Shown here piece after piece: positions 8,022 to 15,032 of a stretch of 33,858 bases of DNA. Location of the stretch: the NCBI GenBank assembly GCA_017504995.1, contig JAFVQC010000026.1, forward strand, positions 1 to 33,858, written 5' to 3'. The DNA is from Clostridia bacterium. GTDB taxonomy: Bacteria > Bacillota > Clostridia > Oscillospirales > CAG-272. The first letter of the stretch is position 1. Each line of letters opens with the position of its first letter. A program made the translations under genes and the position numbers. The notes beneath the pieces are model-generated. The model did not search any database, was not told the origin of the DNA, and worked only from the letters and a program-made list of their open reading frames with translations.

Positions 8022-8050
8022 TTTACCGAAAGAGGGGAAGGGTGTATAAT
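8022..8050 (+). promoter_or_regulatory. Promoter for the Gfo/Idh/MocA oxidoreductase
   Basis: A weak -35 TTTACC (8022-8027), a 17-nt spacer and perfect TATAAT (8045-8050). A poor -35 with an ideal -10 fits an activator-dependent promoter. The divergent AraC protein would bind in 7950-8020, although no clear direct repeat was identified there. Confidence 0.7.
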
Positions 8051-8098
8051 GAAAACGGACCGGAACTCATATCGTTTGATTTTAGGAGGAAATTTTAT

Positions 8099-9160
8099 AT
8101 GAAAACGACGGTTGCCGTGATCGGTTGCGGAAGAATTGCCAAGGGATCGCATTTTCCCGCGCTGACCAAGATGGAGGACGTTCGCATCAAGTACGCTTGT
8201 GACCTGATCCTTGAAAAGGCGGAGGCGATGAAGGAAAAGTATCCCGAGCAGGTCGAGCAGACGATCACCGATTACAAGATCGCCCTCGCTGACCCCGAGG
8301 TGGACGCGGTGTTCGTGCTGACACCCAATTTCGCGCATTATACCATTACGATGGACGCCCTTCGGGCAGGCAAGCACGTGATGTGTGAAAAGCCCATTAC
8401 CGTGAACTACGCCCTTTCCTGCGAGATGGCAGAGGAGGCAAAGAAGCAGGGCAAGATTCTGAACATCGGTGTGTGCAACCGCTATCATAAGTCGGTGGAA
8501 ATCATCGAGGAAATGAACCGTGAGGGCAAGCTCGGTAATCTGTATCACGTATATTGCTCCTTCCGTTCCTTCCGCAGTATCCCCGGACTTGGGGGCGCGT
8601 TTACCGACAAGGCGCAGTCGGGCGGTGGCGTACTGATCGACTGGGGAATCCACTTCCTTGATCTGATTCTTTACGTTCTCGGCGGCGCGACCCTGAAAAA
8701 CGTGACCTGTGACACCTATTGTGAAATGGCGAAGGATATGAAGTCCTATCGCTATAAGAATATGTGGGCGGAGGATACCGCGGACGTGGAGAACGGTGTC
8801 AACGACGTGGACGACTTTGTAACGGGCTACGTTCGTACCGACAAGGCAAGCATTTCTCTCAACGGCGCGTGGGCGCAGAACATTGACAAAAATGAAATGT
8901 TTATCGATTTCCTTGGAGACAAGGGAGGGATCAGGCTGGATTACGGCAAGCAGTTTACCTTCTATGACGGGGAGACGCTGGAGAGTGATGTGTCCGATCA
9001 CGAGATCCCCAATATGTACTACCGTGAGGACGAGGATTTCCTTCGCTCCATTCAGACGGGAGAGAAGAACCGCAACCATATCGACAACATTTTGGAGAGC
9101 ATGAAGCTATTGGACGCGCTTTACGCGTCGGCAGCGCGTCACGAGGAAATTGCGCTTTAA
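8099..9160 (+). CDS. Gfo/Idh/MocA family NAD(P)-dependent oxidoreductase
   Basis: The protein has 353 residues. The start ATG at 8099 follows TAGGAGGAAATTTTAT. The N-terminal Rossmann fold has VAVIGCGRIAKGSHFPAL (nucleotide-binding GxGxxA-like loop) and the family hallmark HVMCEKPITVNYALS, with the conserved EKP at about residues 97-99. The C-terminal alpha/beta domain contains GGGVLIDWGIHFLDLILYVLGG, the usual GG.L.D.G.H.lD substrate-binding motif with the catalytic-region Asp and His. These enzymes oxidise or epimerise sugars and polyols such as inositol. The substrate here is not deducible. It stands opposite an AraC regulator and was probably followed by a companion gene that is now a remnant at 9173. 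Confidence 0.93.
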   Translation: MKTTVAVIGCGRIAKGSHFPALTKMEDVRIKYACDLILEKAEAMKEKYPEQVEQTITDYKIALADPEVDAVFVLTPNFAHYTITMDALRAGKHVMCEKPITVNYALSCEMAEEAKKQGKILNIGVCNRYHKSVEIIEEMNREGKLGNLYHVYCSFRSFRSIPGLGGAFTDKAQSGGGVLIDWGIHFLDLILYVLGGATLKNVTCDTYCEMAKDMKSYRYKNMWAEDTADVENGVNDVDDFVTGYVRTDKASISLNGAWAQNIDKNEMFIDFLGDKGGIRLDYGKQFTFYDGETLESDVSDHEIPNMYYREDEDFLRSIQTGEKNRNHIDNILESMKLLDALYASAARHEEIAL

Positions 9161-9172
9161 TGGACGGTTGCC

Positions 9173-9363
9173 ATGAAAAAGATCGGATTTGTTGATTATT
9201 ATCTGAGCGAGTGGCACGCCAATCACTATCCCGCGTGGATGGCGGAGGCGTGTGAGCAGGATTCCCCCATGGGATGCTTATTTCTGAAATTTTGGAGGTC
9301 ATGAAGCTTCGAGAGGGAGCGATCCGCGCGACGGAAAAGCCTTGTGAGTGGGTGGAATTATAA
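9173..9363 (+). pseudogene. Internally deleted companion gene of the oxidoreductase
   Basis: ATG at 9173, 12 bp after the oxidoreductase stop, opens MKKIGFVDYYLSEWHANHYPAWMAEAC. This resembles the N-terminus of a companion protein I have seen beside Gfo/Idh/MocA genes in Firmicutes (from memory). After about 30 codons the frame becomes nonsensical and stops at 9303. A second frame starting within 9270-9285 reads MLISEILEVMKLREGAIRATEKPCEWVEL and stops at 9363, a plausible C-terminus. The simplest reading is a large internal deletion that joined both ends out of frame. Full-length relatives are recalled as roughly 200 residues or more, so most of the gene is gone. Confidence 0.6.
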
Positions 9364-9367
9364 AAAG

Positions 9368-9424
9368 AACGGACTGTCTCAAGTTTGAAAAACACGTTCA
9401 AGCTTGAGACAGTCCGTTTTATAT
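9368..9424. terminator. Long hairpin terminator between converging remnants
   Basis: An imperfect stem of about 20 bp (ACGGACTGTCTCAAG at 9368-9382 pairing with CTTGAGACAGTCCGT) is followed by TTTTATATG on the plus strand. It ends the oxidoreductase operon and lies just past the stop of the minus-strand remnant at 9438. Confidence 0.75.
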
Positions 9425-9437
9425 GTTTGTATGGGTA

Positions 9438-9556
9438 TTATAAAAATGCCGATGGTTCGGGAAGGCTTTGCGGCAGAATTCCGTTTTCCAGACAATACGC
9501 GGCGCATGCTCCCACGACCTCGCCCGTGCGGAAGAGTGATGTATCGGCTTCGACGA
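9438..9556 (-). pseudogene. Gene remnant, C-terminus resembling an FAD-dependent oxidoreductase
   Basis: Reading the minus strand towards the stop at 9440-9438 gives VEADTSLFRTGEVVGACAAYCLENGILPQSLPEPSAFL. The 'TGE..G.cAA.cl..G.LP..L' pattern is like the C-terminal FAD-binding helix of FAD-dependent oxidoreductases of the PF12831 kind. Upstream of about 9556 the frame runs into an unrelated repeated TGATGT-type sequence. There is no start or N-terminus, so this is a 3' fragment only. The family assignment rests on about 38 residues and is tentative. Confidence 0.4.
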
Positions 9557-9665
9557 AGTGATGTTGCTCCCGTTGGTCGCAGTGATGTGATGTGTGTTCG
9601 ATTTAGATGCAAAACCGTGTGTGGCTAATTTAGATGCACACTGTTTTTGCAGAAGGTACAATGAC
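9554..9665. repeat. Short repeat fragments (TGATGT and TTTAGATGCA)
   Basis: GAAGTGATGTTGCTCCC with GCAGTGATGTGATGTGTG (9554-9597), and TTTAGATGCA twice (about 9602 and 9630). These look like debris of a dispersed repeat between the two minus-strand remnants. No gene is visible. Confidence 0.45.
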
Positions 9666-9688
9666 CCCCTTGGCGATGATGGGAGTTA

Positions 9689-9949
9689 AAAGGTTCCGCG
9701 TTCAATCAAAAGCTCAAGCCAATATTACGTTTCAGAGCACTCCTTGAGGGCAATATGTAACTTCGCTACAAAATCGGCCTTGCCATGAGCATAAAAAGCC
9801 TCGCGAATGTTCGCGCCAATGCTCGTTCCTGAACGCAAAAATTGATTGATCAACGCACTTTCACATCTTGCGTCTCTCAACACCTTGCAAGCACGAATAA
9901 CCTCCAAAGCAAACGATTTCGACTTTATCATCAAAGGACTTTCGGACAT
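9689..9949 (-). pseudogene. Four-helix-bundle protein, disrupted by an internal stop
   Basis: From ATG at 9949 (AAGGAGG 8 bases upstream) the frame reads 74 residues. The segment LINQFLRSGTSIGANIREAFYAHGKADFVAKLHIALKECSET is the core of the four-helix-bundle (23S rRNA intervening-sequence, TIGR02436) family. It stops with TAA at 9725. Beyond that stop the same frame continues YWLELLIERGTF before a second TAA, exactly where family members carry ET.YWL.LL. A nonsense change therefore replaced the codon after Thr74. Normal length is about 115-120, so even with readthrough the last helix is missing. Confidence 0.7.
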
Positions 9950-9979
9950 ATTACATACCTCCTTACTTTGCTTTTCTCC

Positions 9980-10008
9980 ATTATACCATAAAACCTATTA
10001 CTTTTCAA
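9980..10008 (-). promoter_or_regulatory. Sigma-A promoter of the four-helix-bundle gene
   Basis: On the minus strand, TTGAAA (10008-10003), a 17-nt spacer and TATAAT (9985-9980). The promoter is intact although the gene is broken. Confidence 0.75.
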
Positions 10009-10018
10009 CTTAAAATGA

Positions 10019-10171
10019 AGATTTTGCGCAGCAAAATCAACCTCACCTCTTCACTATTCACTATTACTTATAACCTTGCCAAAAATCTCCTCGGACGGAT
10101 TTAGTGAAAAGTGAAGAGTGAAGAGTGAAAAGGTAAAAATCTCCCCGAACTTCGTCCGAGGAGATTTTTGG
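10019..10171. repeat. Inverted-repeat cluster beside tRNA-Gln
   Basis: A small hairpin GATTTTGC / GCAAAATC (10019-10037) is followed by CTTCACTATTCACTATTAC and a reverse-oriented relative (AGTGAAAAGTGAAGAGTGAAGAG). A 19-bp perfect inverted pair lies at 10079-10097 and 10153-10171, the right arm doubling as the tRNA terminator stem. The arrangement suggests a small nested repeat element that duplicated the terminator arm. Confidence 0.6.
10130..10169 (-). terminator. Terminator of tRNA-Gln
   Basis: On the minus strand, AAAAATCTCC (10169-10160), loop, GGAGATTTTT (10144-10135), then ACCTTTT. The stem begins within the tRNA CCA end. Confidence 0.75.
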
Positions 10172-10243
10172 CTGGGATGGCCGGATTTGAACCGACGAAT
10201 GCCAGAGTCAAAGTCTGGTGCCTTACCGCTTGGCGACATCCCA
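10169..10243 (-). tRNA. tRNA-Gln (anticodon TTG), CCA encoded
   Basis: The 75-nt minus-strand gene begins TGGGATGTCGCCAAGCGGT and ends CATCCCAGCCA. It has a 7-bp acceptor stem, a D-arm with GCGGTAAGGC and an anticodon stem CCAGA/TCTGG with loop CTTTGAC (anticodon TTG reads CAA). The T-arm is CGTCGGTTCGAATCCGGCC; its terminal pairs are slightly irregular but the GTTCGAATC loop is canonical. The unpaired first T opposite the discriminator region is typical of bacterial tRNA-Gln. Confidence 0.96.
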
Positions 10244-10261
10244 ATTTCATTCACAACGGTT

Positions 10262-10290
10262 ATTATACCATATTTGTCGGTCGGTGTCAA
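10262..10290 (-). promoter_or_regulatory. Sigma-A promoter of tRNA-Gln
   Basis: On the minus strand, TTGACA (10290-10285), a 17-nt spacer and TATAAT (10267-10262), about 19 bp before the tRNA 5' end. This is a consensus promoter, as expected for stable RNA. Confidence 0.9.
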
Positions 10291-10334
10291 GAAGAAATTC
10301 CCTTTTTCTGCGGATTTTTTTCGGAATGTTTTTC

Positions 10335-10363
10335 TTGACTTTTTTCGCGGTTTATAGTATACT
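10335..10363 (+). promoter_or_regulatory. Sigma-A promoter of the 105-aa membrane protein
   Basis: TTGACT at 10335-10340, a 17-nt spacer and TATACT at 10358-10363, 34 bp before the start codon. Confidence 0.75.
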
Positions 10364-10396
10364 GTAAATGAAGTATACTTTATTAAGGAGGTATTT

Positions 10397-10714
10397 ATGA
10401 AAGCATCAACGAAAAAGGTTTTGAGGGTTCTTATTAGTATCGTTTACATTCTTTGGGGGCTGTATTCACCCATTTCCGCAATCAAAGCGATCTTGGACTT
10501 GAATATAGGGGCGATTGCGTCGGCAACCGTTGGCGTATTGACGCTTTTGGCGGGTATTTTTGGACTTGTCGGCGTCAAGAAAAATAAGTGCCGTGTTTTT
10601 GGCATCATCATTTTCGTTTGCTCCATTATCGCCGTCGTGCTGGCATTGCCGTCGATCAGTGTCAATTCCATCGTTACCGCTATTCTCGCTTGGCTCTTTA
10701 TTGCTTGTCTGTGA
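10397..10714 (+). CDS. Small four-helix integral membrane protein (105 aa)
   Basis: Start ATG at 10397 follows AAGGAGGTATTT. The protein is almost entirely hydrophobic, with four predicted membrane segments (about 8-30, 36-60, 66-85, 88-105) separated by short turns. A single basic loop GVKKNKCRVFG lies between helices 2 and 3. It resembles small DUF4064-like or DUF308-like proteins in layout, but no signature residues allow assignment. An A-unit repeat begins immediately after its stop codon. Confidence 0.7.
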   Translation: MKASTKKVLRVLISIVYILWGLYSPISAIKAILDLNIGAIASATVGVLTLLAGIFGLVGVKKNKCRVFGIIIFVCSIIAVVLALPSISVNSIVTAILAWLFIACL

Positions 10715-10716
10715 GA

Positions 10717-10780
10717 GATGCGTTGAGGGGAACTTCTTTCGAGAAGTTCCCCTCAAACTCCCTTCAAGAACTTGAATAAA
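10717..10780 (+). repeat. A unit, copy 1 (short form)
   Basis: GATGCGTT, then a 13-bp stem GAGGGGAACTTCT / AGAAGTTCCCCTC with loop TTCG (10725-10754), then CAAACTCCCTTCAAGAACTTG. There is no T-tract, so it is not a classical terminator. It starts a few bases after the stop codon of the upstream gene and lacks the DnaA-box half present in longer copies. Confidence 0.85.
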
Positions 10781-10830
10781 TAGGTTGGGGTGGTTCACCG
10801 TTTGTTTGCCAAAATTCGGTTGTTTTCATC

Positions 10831-10904
10831 GTAGGGCGGGGCTTGTCTCCCGCCGAGAAAATCTCTTGAATTGCCATGCGGCGGGAGACAAGCCCCCGCC
10901 CTAC
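10831..10904. repeat. B-hairpin repeat, outward-facing pair (GGCGGG stem)
   Basis: Left arm 10831-10854 (reverse orientation, GTAGGG outermost) and right arm 10880-10904 (GGCGGG, loop AGACAAGCC, CCCGCC, CTAC) flank 25 bp. The orientation is the opposite of the pairs at 2282, 3989 and 23041, where CTAC points inwards. It lies between A units 1 and 2. The remaining 10905-10989 is A/T-rich linker. Confidence 0.8.
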
Positions 10905-10989
10905 TGTATTTCATGAAATTTTATTTTTTCATGTTTTGCTAATTGATTTGGAAAATTTGTTTGTAATTGTTGGTTGTCAAGAACCCATA

Positions 10990-11145
10990 CCGATTTTTAC
11001 CTTATAAAAAACATTCCCTTGCGGTTATCCACAAGGGGCGATCGTACTTACTATCAATTTCAATCCAAGAAATTGCGCACAAGTTCTTGAAGGGGATTTT
11101 AAGGGGGAACTTCTCGAAAGAAGTTCCCCCTTAACGCATCCTTAC
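10990..11145 (-). repeat. A unit, copy 2, with exact DnaA box
   Basis: Read on the minus strand from the icd stop: GGATGCGTT, hairpin AAGGGGGAACTTCT / AGAAGTTCCCCCTT with loop TTCG (11132-11101), then CCCCTTCAAGAACTTG, GCGCAATTTCTTGG, and TTGTGGATAACCGCAAGGG. The exact DnaA box TTATCCACA is at 11025-11033 on the plus strand. The 3' part is shared with copy 3 (17.2 kb). Confidence 0.85.
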
Positions 11146-12360
11146 TTAAGCTAATTTTGCTTCCAGTCTTTTGCGGATCGCTTTGATAAAGCCGATGGAG
11201 TTGACTGCCGTTGCGGGGTAGCCCTCGCTGACAAGACCCACGAGGTCCTTGGTCATGATACCGTCGTTGAGGGTATCGATGCAAGCCTCCTCCAGCTTAT
11301 CTGCAAAGGTGACCAGATCGGAAAGTCCGTCCAGCTCACCTCTCTTACGAAGCGCGCCCGACCATGCGTAGATGGTTGCCATGGGATTGGTGGAGGTGTC
11401 CTCGCCCTTGAGGTAACGGTAGTAGTGACGGGTCACGGTGCCGTGCGCCGCCTCGTACTCGTATTTCCCGTCGGGAGAAACCAGCACCGAGGTCATCATT
11501 GCCAGCGAACCAAAGGCGGTGGAGACCATATCGGACATAACGTCGCCGTCGTAGTTTTTACAAGCCCAGATGTAGCCGCCCTCGCTACGGATCACGCGGG
11601 CAACCGCGTCGTCGATGAGGGTATAGAAGTAAGTAATGCCTGCCTCGTCGAACTTCGCCTTATAGTCTCTGTCGAAGATCTCCTGGAAGGTCAGCTTGAA
11701 GGTCTGGTCGTACTTCTTGGAGATGGTATCCTTGGTTGCGAACCACAGATCCTGCTTGGTGTCAAGGGCGTACTGGAAGCAGGAGTGGGCGAAGGATTCG
11801 ATGGAGGAGTCCTTGTTGTACTGACCCTGCAGAACGCCGCCGCACTCAAAGTCGTAGATGGTCTCGCGGAACTCGCTTCCGTCCTCGCCCGTAAAGAGCA
11901 GCTCTGCCTTGCCCTTACAGGGAACGCGATGCTCGGTTGCCTTATACACGTCGCCGTAGGCGTGACGGGCAATGGTAATGGGCTTCTTCCAGTTGCGGAC
12001 AGCGGGCTTGATGGAATCGATGAGAATGGGAGCGCGGAACACGGTGCCGTCCAGAATGGCGCGGATCGTGCCGTTGGGGCTTTTCCACATCTCGGTGAGG
12101 TTGTACTCCTCTACTCTCTGCTTATTGGGGGTGATGGTTGCGCACTTGACCGCAACGCCGTATTTGAGAGTTGCGTTTGCGCTGTCGATGGTGACCTGAT
12201 CCTTGGTCTTTTCTCTTTCGGGCAGACCGAGATCGTAGTACTCGGTTTTCAGATCAACGAAGGGGAGCAGAAGCTCGTCCTTGATCATCTGCCAGAGGAT
12301 TCTGGTCATTTCGTCCCCGTCCATTTCGACCAGGGGCGTTTTCATTTGGATTTTTTTCAT
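11146..12360 (-). CDS. icd: NADP-dependent isocitrate dehydrogenase (eukaryotic-like subfamily)
   Basis: The protein has 404 residues. It converts isocitrate to 2-oxoglutarate and CO2 with NADP. The N-terminus [41 protein letters not shown] and later [39 protein letters not shown] are hallmarks of the subfamily that contains animal IDH1/IDH2, rather than E. coli Icd. The substrate-binding loop (SPNGTIR), metal-site Asp residues ([27 protein letters not shown]) and NADP site ([12 protein letters not shown]) are all present, so it is full length and probably active. GGAGGT precedes the ATG. It lies 65 bp downstream of aconitase in the same direction, forming an acn-icd pair that makes 2-oxoglutarate from citrate. 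Confidence 0.95.
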   Translation of the reverse strand: MKKIQMKTPLVEMDGDEMTRILWQMIKDELLLPFVDLKTEYYDLGLPEREKTKDQVTIDSANATLKYGVAVKCATITPNKQRVEEYNLTEMWKSPNGTIRAILDGTVFRAPILIDSIKPAVRNWKKPITIARHAYGDVYKATEHRVPCKGKAELLFTGEDGSEFRETIYDFECGGVLQGQYNKDSSIESFAHSCFQYALDTKQDLWFATKDTISKKYDQTFKLTFQEIFDRDYKAKFDEAGITYFYTLIDDAVARVIRSEGGYIWACKNYDGDVMSDMVSTAFGSLAMMTSVLVSPDGKYEYEAAHGTVTRHYYRYLKGEDTSTNPMATIYAWSGALRKRGELDGLSDLVTFADKLEEACIDTLNDGIMTKDLVGLVSEGYPATAVNSIGFIKAIRKRLEAKLA

Positions 12361-12425
12361 TGTTCAATACCTCCGAACTGTTGAAAAATAATATTTTATT
12401 CGATCCGACGGATCGGAATAATCGG

Positions 12426-14666
12426 TTAATTTTCGCTGTGATTCTTATAATAGTTCATCAGACAGCCGTCGAGAATGATCTCCTTTTCGTCGGGAGTCAG
12501 ACCCTTGACGTAAAGGGTCAGATCCTCTACCTTGCCATCCGCGCGGATCACCTTTGCGGCAAATTCCTCCTTGCCGTCGAGGATCGCCTGACGGATACCG
12601 CCGACGTAAACGTAATCACCTACCTCATACGCAAACTCCGCGCCCTCTGCCAGCGTGAAGGGAAGGATACCCCAGTTGATACAGTTGGAGCGATACCGTT
12701 TGGTAGCAAACTCGTAGCAGATGTTGGCAAAGCCGCCCAGAACCTTCTGGCAGGAAGCCGCCTGCTCGCGGGCAGAGCCGTCGCCTGGCTTATTGGCAAA
12801 CACGCAAGAGCCGAACTGGGTATTCGCCATCAGCTCCTTTGCGTTGCCGACTGCCGACAGAACCTTGAGAAGCTCCTCGGGATTCTCGCCCTTCCGTCTT
12901 GCCGCCTCGGTGGCGCTGACTGCTTTGGAGCGTCCCACGTATTCGGGCACGCGGCGAGAGAGGGCAAACTCGGACAGGCGGAGAGGATTGGAACGGTAAG
13001 ACGAGGTCTCGCCCGAGGGGATCAGCTCGTCGGTGGTGGTAACGGGATCGCGAATGACTGCCGCCAGCTTGACCAGCAGGTTGTCGGCAAGCTCGTACTG
13101 GGTGGGCCAGTCGGTGATGTTCGGACCGAGGATCAGCTCGGCATCCTTGTCTGCCTTGCCGTAGCCGTAGTAGACGCGCTTCCGATAAACAGAGGCGTCA
13201 AAATGATAGTCGTGGGGGGTATACTCGTAGTCCACGTCGGTTGCAGCCGTGATGACACCGCCGTTCCTTGCGGTGGCGGCGATGCTGCGTGCGTCCATCA
13301 GCGCAACGCCTGCCAACTGACCTTCACCAGGCTTCGAGCCTTCGCGGTTGGGGAAGTTACGGGTGGTGTGACGGAGAGACAGACCGTTGTTGGCGGGGAC
13401 GTCGCCCGCGCCGAAGCAAGGACCGCAGAAGGAGGGCTTGATGACCGCGCCTGCCTGCAACAGCTCGGCGGTGACGCCGATCTTGGTCAGCTCCAGAGAA
13501 ACGGGGACACTGGTGGGGTAGACCGACAGAGAGAAATAGCCGTTGCCCGTACTTTGATCCTTCAGGATCGCAGAGGCTTCGTCGATGCTGTCGAACATAC
13601 CGCCCGCGCAGCCCGCGATGATGCCCTGATCGGCGTATACCTTTCCGTCCTTTGCCTTGGAGCGAAGGTCAAGGTTACACTTGCCGAACTTCTTCTTGGC
13701 TTCTTCCTCTACCTTGGCAAGGATCTCGTCGGCGTTCTCGACGAACTCGTGGATCGTATAGGCGTTGGAGGGATGGAAGGGCAGGGCGATCATCGATTCC
13801 ATCTTGGAAAGGTCGATCTCGATCATGGCGTCGTAGTACGCGATGCCGTTTGGCTTCAATTCTTTATATTCCGCGCTTCTGCCGTGAGCGTCGTAGTGCT
13901 TTTTTACTACCTCGTCGGTTTCCCAGATAGAGGACAGGCAGGTGGTTTCGGTGGTCATGACGTCGATGCCGTTACGGAAATCGATGGGCAGGTTCTTGAC
14001 ACCGGGGCCAACGAATTCCAAAACCTTGTTCTTGACGAAGCCGTTACCGAAGGTTGCGCCGACAAGGGCGATGGCAACGTCGTGAGGACCGATGCCCTTC
14101 TTGGGCGCGCCCGTCAGATAAACGAGAACTACCTCGGGGGCTTTGATGTCGTAGGTGTTTTTCAGCAGCTGCTTGACAAGCTCGGGACCGCCCTCGCCTA
14201 CGCCCATGGTACCAAGCGCGCCGTAACGGGTATGGGAGTCCGAGCCGAGGATCATTTTTCCGCAGCCCGCAAGCTCCTCACGGGCATAGGAGTGAATGAC
14301 GCTCTGGTTGGCGGGAACGTAGATGCCGCCGTATTTCTTTGCCGCGGACAGACCGAACACGTGGTCGTCCTCGTTGATGGTGCCGCCTACGGCGCACAGA
14401 GAATTGTGACAGTTGGTCATGGCGTAGGGAATGGGAAATTCCTTCAATCCGCTTGCGCGGGCAGTCTGAATGATGCCTACGTAGGTGATATCGTGAGAGA
14501 CCAGCGCGTCAAAGCGGATCTTCAGATTTTCGCCGTCGCCCGAATTATGGGCGTTCAGGATAGAATACGCAATGGTGTTTTTTCTTGCCTCGGCAGGGGA
14601 CAGGGGAGCGCTTTTCGTTACCTTGCCATCTACGAGGTAGACACCGGTGGACGTTAGTTGAATCAT
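12426..14666 (-). CDS. Aconitate hydratase
   Basis: The protein has 746 residues. It isomerises citrate and isocitrate using a 4Fe-4S cluster. Recognisable elements are TNCHNSLCAVGGTINEDDHVFG, GSDSHTRYGALGTMGVGEGGPELV, TETTCLSSIW, and the cluster loop FCGPCFGAGD near residues 411-420 with its Cys pair. It also has NFPNREGSKPGEGQLA and the swivel-domain GSAREQAASCQKVLGG. The length and the sequence type match the roughly 750-residue aconitase family found in anaerobes rather than the 890-residue AcnA. It is the first gene of an operon with isocitrate dehydrogenase. No citrate synthase is in the window. Confidence 0.93.
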   Translation of the reverse strand: MIQLTSTGVYLVDGKVTKSAPLSPAEARKNTIAYSILNAHNSGDGENLKIRFDALVSHDITYVGIIQTARASGLKEFPIPYAMTNCHNSLCAVGGTINEDDHVFGLSAAKKYGGIYVPANQSVIHSYAREELAGCGKMILGSDSHTRYGALGTMGVGEGGPELVKQLLKNTYDIKAPEVVLVYLTGAPKKGIGPHDVAIALVGATFGNGFVKNKVLEFVGPGVKNLPIDFRNGIDVMTTETTCLSSIWETDEVVKKHYDAHGRSAEYKELKPNGIAYYDAMIEIDLSKMESMIALPFHPSNAYTIHEFVENADEILAKVEEEAKKKFGKCNLDLRSKAKDGKVYADQGIIAGCAGGMFDSIDEASAILKDQSTGNGYFSLSVYPTSVPVSLELTKIGVTAELLQAGAVIKPSFCGPCFGAGDVPANNGLSLRHTTRNFPNREGSKPGEGQLAGVALMDARSIAATARNGGVITAATDVDYEYTPHDYHFDASVYRKRVYYGYGKADKDAELILGPNITDWPTQYELADNLLVKLAAVIRDPVTTTDELIPSGETSSYRSNPLRLSEFALSRRVPEYVGRSKAVSATEAARRKGENPEELLKVLSAVGNAKELMANTQFGSCVFANKPGDGSAREQAASCQKVLGGFANICYEFATKRYRSNCINWGILPFTLAEGAEFAYEVGDYVYVGGIRQAILDGKEEFAAKVIRADGKVEDLTLYVKGLTPDEKEIILDGCLMNYYKNHSEN

Positions 14667-14709
14667 ACCTTTACTCCTTGCATTGATACATTATAATAAA
14701 CAATATAAT

Positions 14710-14738
14710 ATTATACATGAAAATTGACGGAAAGTCAA
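14710..14738 (-). promoter_or_regulatory. Sigma-A promoter of the acn-icd operon
   Basis: On the minus strand, TTGACT (14738-14733), a 17-nt spacer and TATAAT (14715-14710), 43 bp before the aconitase start codon. Confidence 0.8.
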
Positions 14739-14895
14739 GACGAAACGCGAATTTTTGAAAATAGGGGAGAAATCCTATTGAGGGATCGAAATGAGATCGC
14801 GAAAAAAACGAGTTTTTCTTAAAAATATGTGCAAAAACAACAAAAAAATGATCGATATTTTTACATCTGTGATTCTAAAAACACAAAAAAGGCTC
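14739..14895. other. A-rich divergent intergenic region, nothing recognised
   Basis: This stretch between the acn-icd and EF-G-like promoters is A-rich, with several A6 tracts. No open frame, strong hairpin or recognisable operator was found. Confidence 0.5.
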
Positions 14896-14924
14896 TTGAA
14901 TTTTCAGGAAAATTATAGTATAAT
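14896..14924 (+). promoter_or_regulatory. Sigma-A promoter of the EF-G-like gene
   Basis: TTGAAT at 14896-14901, a 17-nt spacer and TATAAT at 14919-14924. It leaves a leader of about 100 nt before the start codon at 15033. Confidence 0.8.
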
Positions 14925-15032
14925 GAATATATCGGTTGTTTGAAATCCGATCACTTTCGGCAAAAAACGAAGCTTGCCGAGAAAAAATATTTTCATGATT
15001 TCCCGTCTGGGACGGGAGAAGGAGGAATGCCA

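Noticed and set aside
12360..14657. A 765-codon open frame antisense to aconitase
   Set aside because: It mirrors the aconitase gene, which has clear family motifs, a promoter and a ribosome binding site. The antisense translation has no recognisable domains; it is open because of codon bias.
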